From NCBI GenBank assembly GCA_903876795.1, contig CAIRBK010000082.1, positions 62,001-126,000 on the forward strand: 64,000 nt of DNA, given 5' to 3'. Shown in pieces: positions 1 through 9,377 of this stretch. Origin of the DNA: an uncultured Verrucomicrobiota bacterium (GTDB lineage: Bacteria > Verrucomicrobiota > Verrucomicrobiia > Opitutales > Opitutaceae). Every line of letters starts with the position of its first letter. Positions within the stretch are counted from its first letter, which is position 1. The notes under the pieces are model-generated. The model was not told the origin of the DNA. It saw only the letters and a list, made by a program, of their open reading frames with translations, and made no database searches. A program made the position numbers and the translations under genes.

Positions 1-137
1 AATTTTACCGCCACCACTTTGGTGAAGCCACCAGCGCCGCGCTGGACGGCCTCGTAAACCACGCCCATTCCGCCTTCCGCTATCGTGCGGGTCATCTCGT
101 AGTGGAGTTCGTTGAAGATGTGTTTGATGGCGGCCAC
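1..137 (-). CDS. Serine/threonine protein kinase, N-terminal part, truncated by window edge
   Basis: Reverse-strand translation ...[34 protein letters not shown] matches the glycine-rich loop and VAVK lysine of Hanks-type kinases; possible GTG start at 137. Confidence 0.75.
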   Translation of the reverse strand, partial: MAAIKHIFNELHYEMTRTIAEGGMGVVYEAVQRGAGGFTKVVAVK

Positions 138-247
138 GACTCGAAATGGAAGGCGAGTCCTGCGGCGCTGGCAAGAGGGTAAATCATCCCTAGCACGGGA
201 ATTGCTGCACCCGTTGACAGCAGTCTTCCGATGCCTAGCTTGGATTG

Positions 248-565
248 ATGATTTTCCTTAGCCCAAGGGCAGCAGAACAAGTCCGCCGCATGCAAGCCGA
301 TCTTCCCGACGCCACCCGACCCTTGCGTGTGTTGATCGAGACCGGCGGGTGTTCAGGTTTTCAATACGGGATGTCTTTTGACGAGGCCAAGGCCGAGGAT
401 GCGCGCTTCGAGAGCGAGGGTGTGCAAATAGTGATTGACCCCACCAGTCTCGCCTACCTCGACGGCTCAAACATCGACTTCGACGACGGGCTTCATGGAA
501 AAGGTTTCGAAATCAAGAATCCCAACGCCCAGAGCACCTGCGGTTGCGGAAAATCGTTTAGCTGA
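248..565 (+). CDS. erpA: A-type iron-sulfur cluster insertion protein (HesB/IscA/ErpA family)
   Basis: [12 protein letters not shown] and C-terminal STCGCGKSF, the conserved three-Cys pattern. Confidence 0.9.
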   Translation: MIFLSPRAAEQVRRMQADLPDATRPLRVLIETGGCSGFQYGMSFDEAKAEDARFESEGVQIVIDPTSLAYLDGSNIDFDDGLHGKGFEIKNPNAQSTCGCGKSFS

Positions 566-601
566 TTTCGCAGCGGGGCGACGGGTTGGCAGGTCCGAGG
601 T

Positions 602-1300
602 TCATTTTTTTTCCGCTATGTGCAGCGCGACCGCTCCGAGGGTCATGCGGATGGCGGATGCGGACGAGAAGCCGGCGCGGGTTATTTCGGCCGAGATTTC
701 TTCATGGCCGGGATATTTTTCTATTGAACCACAGAGGTATTCGTAGGCTCCGCGGTCGCCTGTGACGCCTGAGGCGATGGCAGGCAGAATTCGCTTAAGG
801 TAGAAAAAGTAGATCGGCCGGAACCATTGAAAGGGCTGGGAAAATTCCAAAAGAAACAGTCGCCCGCCGGGCTTGAGCACACGCCGCATCTCCGTAAGCA
901 CGCGGTGCCTGTCGGCCATGTTGCGCAGGCCAAAGGAAATCGTGACCGCATCGAAGGTCTCGTCCGCCAGGGGCAGCGCCATGCCATCGCCTTGGGAAAA
1001 AACCACGTTGGGGAAGCGTCCGCTGTTTTCCTGCTTGAGCTTCGCCTCATCCAGCATGGGCTGGCAAAAATCCATGCCGGTTATGGCCGTCGAGGCGGGT
1101 AGGCCCTTGCTGAGGCAGAATGCCACGTCCCCGCTGCCCGTCGCCAAATCGAGCACTTTGGCGGGCCTGAGTTCAGAGACCTTCTGAACCAATCGCCACC
1201 GCCACCATATGTCCACGCCACCACTCAGAAGTCGGTTTGCGACGTCGTAGCGACGGGCGATGCGGGCAAACATCGAGTTGACGGCGGTCGGGTCGGGCAT
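602..1300 (-). CDS. ubiE: Ubiquinone/menaquinone biosynthesis methyltransferase UbiE/MenG
   Basis: MFARIARRYDVANRLLSGGVDIWWRWR, VLDLATGSGDVAF, TISFGLRNMADR motifs; start MPDPT at 1300. Confidence 0.93.
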   Translation of the reverse strand: MPDPTAVNSMFARIARRYDVANRLLSGGVDIWWRWRLVQKVSELRPAKVLDLATGSGDVAFCLSKGLPASTAITGMDFCQPMLDEAKLKQENSGRFPNVVFSQGDGMALPLADETFDAVTISFGLRNMADRHRVLTEMRRVLKPGGRLFLLEFSQPFQWFRPIYFFYLKRILPAIASGVTGDRGAYEYLCGSIEKYPGHEEISAEITRAGFSSASAIRMTLGAVALHIAEKK

Positions 1301-1660
1301 GGGAACAAAAGATTTAAAAGAAGGCTGAAATCGAAGCCGTCGCCAGCCTAAAGCCGACCGGTCCCTGGTGCAACCGTCCGCATAAAAACAGAAAATGCGG
1401 GCCGTAGCTATCAACCGACCGTAGATTGTGCCGATAGTGATGTGCTTATACGTTCATTCCGAAATCATTGCGTCTGATTTTAGTTGGAAAATAATCACCA
1501 TGGGAACATTCCTCTGGAACTTAGTTCAATACAGGCAGTTACCTTATCAGAAGGAGTTTTTAAGACTCTTCACGGGTGAAAAAAATGCATCCTTTAATTG
1601 ACGCAATTTGTGACTGGAAAATAACTTATACCACCCATCATTCCACAAACCCAAACAAAC

Positions 1661-1969
1661 ATGTCCAACAATCTCACTAAACGAGAAATCGTTTTGGAAA
1701 TCTACGAAAAGACCGCCTTCCCCCAGAAGGAGGTCGTGGCGACTGTACAACTCACGCTTGATATCATCCAAAAAGCCCTGGCTGAGGGGCGTAACGTCGA
1801 GTTGCGCAATTTTGGCGTACTTGAAGTGCAGCGTCGCAAATCGCGCATCGGTCGCAATCCCAACAAGCCGGCGGCCGAGGTGGTGATCCCGGAGCGGGCA
1901 GTTGTGAAATTCAAGGCAGGCAAGGTCCTTAAACAACTGCTCAAGAAAATCGACATAGCCAAGCTCTGA
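1661..1969 (+). CDS. HU/IHF-family DNA-binding protein
   Basis: MSNNLTKREIVLEIYEKT...ELRNFGVLEVQRRKSRIGRNPNKP, HU/IHF beta-arm signature. Confidence 0.95.
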   Translation: MSNNLTKREIVLEIYEKTAFPQKEVVATVQLTLDIIQKALAEGRNVELRNFGVLEVQRRKSRIGRNPNKPAAEVVIPERAVVKFKAGKVLKQLLKKIDIAKL

Positions 1970-2002
1970 TCCGGCCAGCCGCTCAAGGATCTGAGTTTTG
2001 CG

Positions 2003-2030
2003 AAGCCGGCCCGTGGTGGCCGGCTTTTTT
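2003..2030 (+). terminator. Rho-independent terminator after HU gene
   Basis: AAGCCGGCC-cgtggt-GGCCGGCTT followed by TTTTT. Confidence 0.9.
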
Positions 2031-2136
2031 CATGTCCATACCCCGGGGGATTCGGTGTCGGTCCTGAATCCTCACTTCACTGCGTGCGTTTTTAGAATCG
2101 CCCTCGTCTGAGGTGTTTTTCAAGGTGCCCAGATCC

Positions 2137-3456
2137 ATGGCCCAGTTTCAATCCCTGCCCGGTTTTCGCGAGTTCTATCCCGACGCGTTGGCGCGTCGGA
2201 ATCATATTTTTCGTCTCTGGCGGCAAACGGCCGGGGCCTATGGTTTCCAGGAGTATGATGCGCCGGTTCTCGAGCCGCTTGATCTCTACAAGACCAAGTC
2301 GGGTGACGAAATAGAGAGTCAGCTTTTCAGCTTTACCGACAAGGGTGGGCGGGAGGTCGCTTTGCGTCCAGAAATGACGCCCACCGTTTGTCGTCTCGTC
2401 GGCGAAAAAGCCAATGCGCTCAAGCGGCCCATTAAGTGGTTCAGCATCGCGGAATTCTACCGCTATGAACGCATGCAGAAGGGTCGCGGTCGCTGCTTCT
2501 TCCAGCTCAACGCCGACATCTTCGGCGAGGCCGGTGTCGAGGCCGAGACCGAGTTGATCGCTTTGCTCATTCAGTGCTTCGGTGCCTTTGGGCTTACGGC
2601 TGAAGATTTTTACGTGCGTCTGAGTGATCGTAACCTGTGGTTCTATTACTTGGAGGCGCTCGGTCTTGATGAGCCGCGTAGTCGTGCCGTGCTGAGCGCA
2701 GTGGATCGCCACGAGAAGATGGGGGACGACGCGTTCAAAGACTACACCGACCAATTCGGCGCCTTGGATTCCGGGCTGAAGACGAAGGTACTCGCCTTCT
2801 TGCAGATCAAGTCGCTGGCCACGCTCGAGGCGGCGGTCTCCTCGATCCCGGGTGAAAAACTCGGTGCGCGTCTGGCCGACTGGCGCAAGCTCCTCGGCAA
2901 CCTCACGGCGATGAGTCTGGGCAAATTTGTCGAGGTGGATCTAGGCGTCGTGCGTGGCCTGGCTTACTACACCGGCTTCGTGTTTGAAGCGTTTGATCGC
3001 AAGGGCGAGTTGCGTGCCTTGGCCGGTGGAGGGCGTTATGACAGCCTGATCGGCAAACTTGGGTACAACGACATGCCTGCGGTCGGTTTCGGTATGGGTG
3101 ACATGACGTTTGGCCTGTTGTTGGAACAGCGAGGTCTCACGCCGACCGTGACCCAGCCAACGGACGTTTATGTGGTCATCGGCGGCGAAGCGGAACGACA
3201 GGCGGCTTTTGCCGACATCCAGTCGCTGCGGTCCGACGGTTACCGGGTGGACTACCCGCTCAAGGATCTCGCCTTCGGCAAACAATTCAAGGCGGCCGGC
3301 GAATCGGGCGCGAAGCTCGCGCTTGTTTACGGCGGCGAAGAGCTCGCGAAAGGCGTGGTCAGAATCCGCGACCTCGCGGCGCGCACCGAGATGGAGGTGC
3401 CGCGTGACCAGGTTTCTGTCGTTGTACGCGACTTTTTTTCGGGTGGAGCGGAGTGA
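2137..3456 (+). CDS. hisS: Histidyl-tRNA synthetase
   Basis: MAQFQSLPGFREFYP, LRPEMTPTVCRL, GGRYDSLIGKLG motifs. Confidence 0.96.
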   Translation: MAQFQSLPGFREFYPDALARRNHIFRLWRQTAGAYGFQEYDAPVLEPLDLYKTKSGDEIESQLFSFTDKGGREVALRPEMTPTVCRLVGEKANALKRPIKWFSIAEFYRYERMQKGRGRCFFQLNADIFGEAGVEAETELIALLIQCFGAFGLTAEDFYVRLSDRNLWFYYLEALGLDEPRSRAVLSAVDRHEKMGDDAFKDYTDQFGALDSGLKTKVLAFLQIKSLATLEAAVSSIPGEKLGARLADWRKLLGNLTAMSLGKFVEVDLGVVRGLAYYTGFVFEAFDRKGELRALAGGGRYDSLIGKLGYNDMPAVGFGMGDMTFGLLLEQRGLTPTVTQPTDVYVVIGGEAERQAAFADIQSLRSDGYRVDYPLKDLAFGKQFKAAGESGAKLALVYGGEELAKGVVRIRDLAARTEMEVPRDQVSVVVRDFFSGGAE

Positions 3457-3585
3457 GCGGGGGCCGCGCTTAAGGCAGTTGCCCGGACCAAACGCGCCGG
3501 GCTGCGTCTGATGCGCCTCGTTTTGGAGGTCTGCTTATTGAGTTGGCAGATATTGAAACATGGAAAACGTTGCCGATCTCCAAGT

Positions 3586-4854
3586 ATGACGAACCGCTTT
3601 TACAGCCCCTTTGACCAAGAGGCGTGGGGTGGGGTGCGGAAGCGGGATTACCGCACGCCGTTTCAGGTGGATCGCGACCGTGTCATTCATGCACATGCGT
3701 TCCGGAAGCTGCAGTCTAAGACGCAGGTGTTTCTTTCGGGTGAATATGATTTTTACCGCACGCGGCTAACCCACTCGATGGAGGCGGCCCAGATCGGACG
3801 TTCAATCTGTCATTATCTGCTTTCGCAGGGAGGACCGCTTGGCCCCGAGTTCTTCATTGATGGCGATCTGGTCGAGGCGGTTTGTCTCTCGCATGATCTG
3901 GGGCATCCGCCGTTCGGGCATTCGGGCGAACGCACGCTGCAGGAGTTGATGAAGCCCTACGGTGGCTTCGAGGGCAATGCGCAGACGTTGCATCTTTTGG
4001 CGGAGACGATCTACCAAAACGAATCCGGCGTGAGCGGTATGATGCCGACGCGGGCGCTGCTCGACGGAGTGTTGAAATACAAAAAGCTCCACCGCGAGTT
4101 CCCCCAGCCTCCGCGCAACCATTTCCTCTACGATCCGCAGTGGGTTTATCGCGATTTTGTTTTTGGCGGGGCCGCTATTCCGGTCGAGCTTCATGCGGGC
4201 GAGTCGCTCAACGCCTTCAAGAGCGTCGAGTGCCAGATCATGGATTGGGCCGATGATGCGGCCTACTCACTCAATGACATCGTCGACGGCGTGAAGGCGG
4301 GGTTTCTCTCGATTGATCGCGTCGAAAGCTGGGCGGCGAGCGCGGGCATCGACCCCGAGAACCAGCGGCATCTCGAGACGCTGTTCAACGCGATCCGTGG
4401 CGACCGACTTGAAGCGGTGTTCGCCGAAAAAATCGGGGGCTTTATCACGGCCTGCCGGCTGCGTCATCGCATGAATTTCATGGCACCCCGGTCCCATCGA
4501 TATGCTTACGAACTGGTGGTTGCGCCCGAGGCTTTGCGGGAGGCTCATTTTTTCAAGACGATGGCCAACGACATCATCTTCGAGAGCCCGCAGCTCCAGC
4601 AGATCGAGCACAAGGCGCGCAACGTCCTCTTCAGCCTCTGGGATTCGTGCTGGCGCAACTATGTCGAGAAAGGCGACCGCGTGATCAACATCCTGCCACC
4701 GCGTGTCGGGCGTCTGATTGACGTCGAGACCGATGTCGCCGGCAAGGCGCGCAGGATCTGCGACTGGCTCGCCGGTCTGACCGATGGAATGATCGTACGC
4801 ACCTTCAAACGCCTGAATGATCCGGAATTTGGGTCGATCCGAGACTTGAGTTGA
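3586..4854 (+). CDS. dgt: Deoxyguanosinetriphosphate triphosphohydrolase-like HD protein (dGTPase)
   Basis: RDYRTPFQVDRDRVIHAHAFRKLQSKTQV, HDLGHPPFGHSGE. Confidence 0.93.
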   Translation: MTNRFYSPFDQEAWGGVRKRDYRTPFQVDRDRVIHAHAFRKLQSKTQVFLSGEYDFYRTRLTHSMEAAQIGRSICHYLLSQGGPLGPEFFIDGDLVEAVCLSHDLGHPPFGHSGERTLQELMKPYGGFEGNAQTLHLLAETIYQNESGVSGMMPTRALLDGVLKYKKLHREFPQPPRNHFLYDPQWVYRDFVFGGAAIPVELHAGESLNAFKSVECQIMDWADDAAYSLNDIVDGVKAGFLSIDRVESWAASAGIDPENQRHLETLFNAIRGDRLEAVFAEKIGGFITACRLRHRMNFMAPRSHRYAYELVVAPEALREAHFFKTMANDIIFESPQLQQIEHKARNVLFSLWDSCWRNYVEKGDRVINILPPRVGRLIDVETDVAGKARRICDWLAGLTDGMIVRTFKRLNDPEFGSIRDLS

Positions 4855-4883
4855 GGGGACCGATGGTCCGTGCGCGCAGGCGT

Positions 4884-5480
4884 CTACGGCTTGAGATAGC
4901 CGGCGTTTACAGCCTCCTCAATCATGCGCGTGGCGTAGTCCCAGACGGCGGGCGCACCGTCCGCGATGTGCTGGTTGCGGGCTATCACGCGGTCCCGGGT
5001 TACACCATGTTGCCGCCAAGAGGCGCCTTCGGTGAAAAAATTCTGGAGCATCGGCTGCAGCCGGTCCATGGCGGCGGCGAACTTCGCTTCGGGCGTCGTG
5101 CGCGCCTCGAATTCGTCCCAGTATGCGCGAAACTCGTTGGCCTGATCGGCCGGTAACAGGCCAAAAATACGTTCGGCCGCACGCGCCTCGCGGTCGTGCT
5201 GGTCGGCCACCCTCGCTGCATCGTAGGCAAACGTATCCCCCGCGTCGATTTCGACGAGGTCATGGATGAGCAGCATTCTCAAAACTCGCGAAACATCCAG
5301 ATCACGCGTATTCGCGTGTTCGGCCAGAACCACGGCCATGAGACAGATATGCCAGGAATGCTCGGCATCGTTTTCTTGTCGTCGGCTCTGCGTGAGAAGG
5401 GTCTGCCGCAGGATTTCCTTGGCTTTGTCCACCTCGATGATGAATCGGATCTGTTGTGCCAATCGCGCATGTGCGGTCAT
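4884..5480 (-). CDS. HD-domain hydrolase (YfbR/HDDC2-like 5'-nucleotidase family)
   Basis: RRQENDAEHSWHICLMAVVLAEHA ... LLIHDLVEIDAGDTFAYD. Confidence 0.85.
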   Translation of the reverse strand: MTAHARLAQQIRFIIEVDKAKEILRQTLLTQSRRQENDAEHSWHICLMAVVLAEHANTRDLDVSRVLRMLLIHDLVEIDAGDTFAYDAARVADQHDREARAAERIFGLLPADQANEFRAYWDEFEARTTPEAKFAAAMDRLQPMLQNFFTEGASWRQHGVTRDRVIARNQHIADGAPAVWDYATRMIEEAVNAGYLKP

Positions 5481-5663
5481 CCTCGCAGCAATGGCCGCTT
5501 CCCCAAATTTGGCGAGATAGGACTTGCTCCAGAGTCTTGGGTGCCGGGGTCTTCGGCCCGGTTTAACCGAACGGAGTGCGGATCGGAAATTGAGTGCCGG
5601 AGGGTGAAAACCTTTTCCTTGCTTGCCGCCGCCGGGGGCTCTTCGATCAAAGGCTATTTTCCC

Positions 5664-7250
5664 ATGAAAATCCTCGTCGCCGACAAGATCTCACCCAAGG
5701 GAGTTGCCTACCTGCGTCAGCAGCCGGGCTTTGAAGTCATCGAGGCCTACGGTTCTTCTCCCGAGAAGATTCTTGAGCTCGTGAAGGATGTTCACGCCAT
5801 CGCGGTCCGCTCTGAGACCAAGATCACCCGCGCCGTTCTCGAGGCGGCCCCCTTGCTGAAGGTCGTTGGTCGCGCCGGCGTAGGCGTTGACAATGTAGAT
5901 GTGGATGCCGCCACCGAGCGAGGCGTCGTTGTTATGAACACCCCGGCGGGCAACACCGTGGCCACCGCCGAGCTCACCTTTACGCACATCCTCTGCGGTG
6001 CCCGCCCCGTCGCCCAAGCCGCCGCCTCCATGAAGACCGGCCAATGGGACCGCAAGAGCTTCAGCGGTATCGAACTCTTTAAGAAAACCCTTGGTGTCGT
6101 CGGGTTGGGCCGCATCGGTGGCGAGGTCGCCAAGCGCGCCCAAGCCTTTGGCATGACCGTGTTGGCCTACGATCCCTATCTGTCGCCTGCCCGCGCCAAG
6201 GCCATGCAAGTTGAGTCCGTCACCCTCGATGAACTCCTCGCCAAGTCGGACTATATCACGGTGCACATGCCGATGACCGACGACACGCACCACATGATCG
6301 ACGAGGCCGCCTTCGAGAAGTGCAAGAAGGGCCTGCGCATCTTCAACTGCGCCCGCGGCGGCATCATCAAGGAAACCGCACTGATCGCCGCCCTGAAGTC
6401 CGGCAAGGTCGCCGCCGCCGGTCTCGACGTGTTCGAGGAGGAGCCCCTGGCCAAGGAAAGCGAACTCCGCTCTCTCCCGAATGTCGTGCTCACTCCCCAC
6501 CTCGGCGCCTCCACCACCGAAGCCCAAGAGGCGGTCGGCATCGAGGTCGCCGAGCAGATCGCCGATCTACTTGTAAGCGGCGCCGTGCGCAATGCCGTCA
6601 ACCTCCCCTCGGTTGACGCAGCCACCGCCAAAATGCTCGCCCCCTACATCGACCTCGGCGCCAAGCTCGGCACGCTCGTCCAACAGATCGCCCCGCAGCA
6701 GATCGCCACGCTTCGCATCGTCTACGCCGGCAAGATCGTCGACATCGACGCGAACGCCATCACCCGCTCCATCGAACGCGGTTTTCTCCGCCGAATCAGC
6801 GAGGATGTGAACACCGTCAACGCTCCGTTCGTGCTCCAGCGTCTCGGAATCCAGGCCGAGGTAGTGAAGAGCAACGTCGCTTGCGACTACGCCGAGCTCA
6901 TCACCGTGGAGGCCGTCACCGCCACCGGCGAGTTGTTCTCCGCTTCCGGCACGCTCATCGGCAAGACCAACGAGCCCCGCATCGTCGGCATCAACGGCCG
7001 CGAGGTCGAAGTTGCCGCCGAGGGCAAGCTCCTCGTCCTCGAAAACGTCGACCAGCCCGGCATGGTCGGCGCCGTCGGCACGCTCCTCGGCAAGGACAAG
7101 GTCAACATCGCGGACATGTCCCTGTCGCGCCTTACGCCCGGCGGCACCGCCTACATGGTGGTGCGCGTGGATAACGAGCCGAGCGAAGCCGCCCGGAAGG
7201 AGATCAAGGGCAACCCGGCCATCAAGCAGGCCAAGTTCATCCAGCTCTGA
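5664..7250 (+). CDS. serA: D-3-phosphoglycerate dehydrogenase
   Basis: MKILVADKISPKGVAYL; GRAGVGVDNVDVDAATERGVVVMNTPAGNT; C-terminal ACT domain. Confidence 0.96.
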   Translation: MKILVADKISPKGVAYLRQQPGFEVIEAYGSSPEKILELVKDVHAIAVRSETKITRAVLEAAPLLKVVGRAGVGVDNVDVDAATERGVVVMNTPAGNTVATAELTFTHILCGARPVAQAAASMKTGQWDRKSFSGIELFKKTLGVVGLGRIGGEVAKRAQAFGMTVLAYDPYLSPARAKAMQVESVTLDELLAKSDYITVHMPMTDDTHHMIDEAAFEKCKKGLRIFNCARGGIIKETALIAALKSGKVAAAGLDVFEEEPLAKESELRSLPNVVLTPHLGASTTEAQEAVGIEVAEQIADLLVSGAVRNAVNLPSVDAATAKMLAPYIDLGAKLGTLVQQIAPQQIATLRIVYAGKIVDIDANAITRSIERGFLRRISEDVNTVNAPFVLQRLGIQAEVVKSNVACDYAELITVEAVTATGELFSASGTLIGKTNEPRIVGINGREVEVAAEGKLLVLENVDQPGMVGAVGTLLGKDKVNIADMSLSRLTPGGTAYMVVRVDNEPSEAARKEIKGNPAIKQAKFIQL

Positions 7251-7265
7251 GACGGATACATAGAG

Positions 7266-7322
7266 GTAGGAGCCTGCTTGCAGGCGATTTCTAAACCCAT
7301 CGCGAGCAAGCTCGCTCCTGCT
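7266..7322. repeat. REPIN-like pair of inverted REP hairpins between serA and plsY
   Basis: Arm 1 GTAGGAGCCTGCTTGCAGGCGAT; reverse complement of arm 2 GCAGGAGCGAGCTTGCTCGCGAT; each contains its own inner stem. Confidence 0.65.
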
Positions 7323-7333
7323 TCAGTCCACCC

Positions 7334-8047
7334 ATGTTGATACCGCTTATCACCGCCGCCGTCGTCGGCTATCTGCTCGGAGCACTTCCGTTCGGCTTGC
7401 TCGTGGCGCGCGCTCACGGGATCAACATCTTTGAGCATGGCAGCAAGAGCCCTGGCGCGACCAACGTGAAGCGCGTCCTTGGCAAGAAGGCCGGAAACAC
7501 CGTCTTCGTCCTCGACGCCGTCAAGGGCGCGCTGGCCGCCGGGTGGCCTTTACTCCTGGCCTCGTGGGCCGCACACCGCGCCTCCGCCGTTCGCGACGCG
7601 GCCGGATGGACCGTTTACACGGCCAACGTCAAGGTCCTCACGCCCGAGCTGGTCACTCCGGTCGCCGTAACCGGTCTTTTGTGCGCGGTTATCGGACACA
7701 GTTTTTCCTGTTTCACCCGCTTCAAGGGCGGCAAGGGCGTCGCGACTTCCGCCGGAGGCTTCGTGGTGCTGATGCCGGTTGTCACCCTGATCGCCTTGGC
7801 CGTCTGGCTGGCGACGTTCTACGGCTCGCGCTATGTTTCGCTCGCTTCGATCCTCGCCGCTGCGGCCATGCCGGTAGCAGCGTTTTTTCTGAAGCAGCAC
7901 ACACTGGTCGTGGTCCTTGCCGCCGTTATCGGTGCCTTTGTGATTTTCCTGCACCGCGCCAACATCAAACGCCTGCTCGACGGCACTGAAAACCGTTTTG
8001 TCAAAAAGTCCGCCCCTGCCACCGCCGAATCTCCAGTCCAACCATGA
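7334..8047 (+). CDS. plsY: Glycerol-3-phosphate acyltransferase PlsY
   Basis: GYLLGALPFGLLVAR, GSKSPGATNVKRVLGKKAG, FKGGKGVATSAG. Confidence 0.94.
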   Translation: MLIPLITAAVVGYLLGALPFGLLVARAHGINIFEHGSKSPGATNVKRVLGKKAGNTVFVLDAVKGALAAGWPLLLASWAAHRASAVRDAAGWTVYTANVKVLTPELVTPVAVTGLLCAVIGHSFSCFTRFKGGKGVATSAGGFVVLMPVVTLIALAVWLATFYGSRYVSLASILAAAAMPVAAFFLKQHTLVVVLAAVIGAFVIFLHRANIKRLLDGTENRFVKKSAPATAESPVQP

Positions 8048-9348
8048 GCACCAGCACCATCAACATCGGCATCTGCGGCCTCGGCACCGTCGGCCAGGGC
8101 GTGTGGAAACACATCGAGTCCAACCGTGCGGCCCTCGAGTCCCGCCTTGGCGTCACGCTCAACCTTGCCCGCGCCTCCGTGCGCGACCTCAAAAAGAAGC
8201 GCACCGTGCGCATCGCCGCGTCGAAGCTCACCGACGATCCCTTCGAAATCGCGACCGATCCCGACATCCACATTGTGTGCGAATTGATCGGCGGCACCAC
8301 GCTGGCCCGCGATCTCACGCTCGCCGCGCTCGCCCTGGGCAAGACCGTCGTCTCCGCCAACAAGGCGCTTCTCTGCAAGCACGGTCCGGAGATATTCGCC
8401 GCCGCCCGCAAGCACGGCGGACACTTCTTCTTCGAAGCCTCCGTCGCCGGCGGCATACCGATCATCAAAGCCCTGCGAGAGGGCTTGGTCGCGAATCGTT
8501 TCAAGCTCATTTACGGCATCCTCAACGGCACCTGTAACTATATTCTCACGCGCATGGACCGCGAAGGTTTGTCCTACCCTGAGATTCTCAAGGAGGCCAA
8601 GGAGCTCGGCTACGCCGAGGCGGACGAGTCCCTCGACGTCGAGGGCTGGGATACCGCGCATAAGGCCTCCATTCTCGCCTTTCTGGCTCATGGCACCTGG
8701 GTACCCACCGAGAAGATGCTGGTCGAGGGTATCACCCAGATCACCCAGGCCGACCTGGCCTTCGCGCGAGAGCACGGTTTCGCCATCAAACTCCTCGCGG
8801 TGATCTCGCAAGAGACCGACACAGGAGAGGTTTTTGTGCGGGTCCATCCGACCCTGATCCCCAGGACCAAGGTGCTGGCCAACGTCAACGAGGTTTACAA
8901 CGGCATCTCCGTCACCGGTGACGTCGTTGGCGAGACCGTGTACATCGGACGCGGCGCCGGCCAGGATCCTACCGCCAGTGCGGTCATCAGCGACATCGTG
9001 GACGCCGTCATACTCCTTAACCGCGGCAACGCGCATCTGCCCGCCCCGATTGAGACAATGGCGCCGATCACCCCGCTTCAGAGTATCACCGGTGTTTATT
9101 ACCTGCGGCTTGAGGTGAAAGACGAGCCCGGTGTGTTGGCCAAGATCGCCACCGCCACCGCCACGCTCGGAGTGAGCATCGCCAGCGTGCTCCAGCGTCC
9201 CAGCGAGACCCCCGGTGCCGCCTCGTTGATACTCACCACCCACCGGTCCAATGAGAAAGCCATCCGTGCCACCGTTGCCCGCCTGAAAAAACTTTCCAGC
9301 GTCCTCGGCGAGCCCGTGCTGCTACGCATCGCCGACTTCGTCGGCTGA
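8044..9348 (+). CDS. hom: Homoserine dehydrogenase with ACT domain
   Basis: GICGLGTVGQGVWK, GGIPIIKALREGLVANR, GILNGTCNYILT; overlaps plsY by 4 nt. Confidence 0.96.
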   Translation: MSTSTINIGICGLGTVGQGVWKHIESNRAALESRLGVTLNLARASVRDLKKKRTVRIAASKLTDDPFEIATDPDIHIVCELIGGTTLARDLTLAALALGKTVVSANKALLCKHGPEIFAAARKHGGHFFFEASVAGGIPIIKALREGLVANRFKLIYGILNGTCNYILTRMDREGLSYPEILKEAKELGYAEADESLDVEGWDTAHKASILAFLAHGTWVPTEKMLVEGITQITQADLAFAREHGFAIKLLAVISQETDTGEVFVRVHPTLIPRTKVLANVNEVYNGISVTGDVVGETVYIGRGAGQDPTASAVISDIVDAVILLNRGNAHLPAPIETMAPITPLQSITGVYYLRLEVKDEPGVLAKIATATATLGVSIASVLQRPSETPGAASLILTTHRSNEKAIRATVARLKKLSSVLGEPVLLRIADFVG

Positions 9349-9377
9349 TTTGCCCCGACCCTTTACCAACCCAACCC

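Noticed and set aside
1598-1626. Promoter TTGACG-N17-ATAACT upstream of the HU gene
   Set aside because: The -10 match is poor and sigma-factor consensus in this organism is unknown.
5196-5663. N-terminal extension of the serA ORF
   Set aside because: It overlaps the HD-domain gene on the other strand and has no SerA similarity; the start MKILVADKISPKGV at 5664 is the natural one.
7831-9243. 470-aa minus-strand ORF opposite plsY/hom
   Set aside because: Shadow of hom; low-complexity G/D/E/V-rich translation with no domain.
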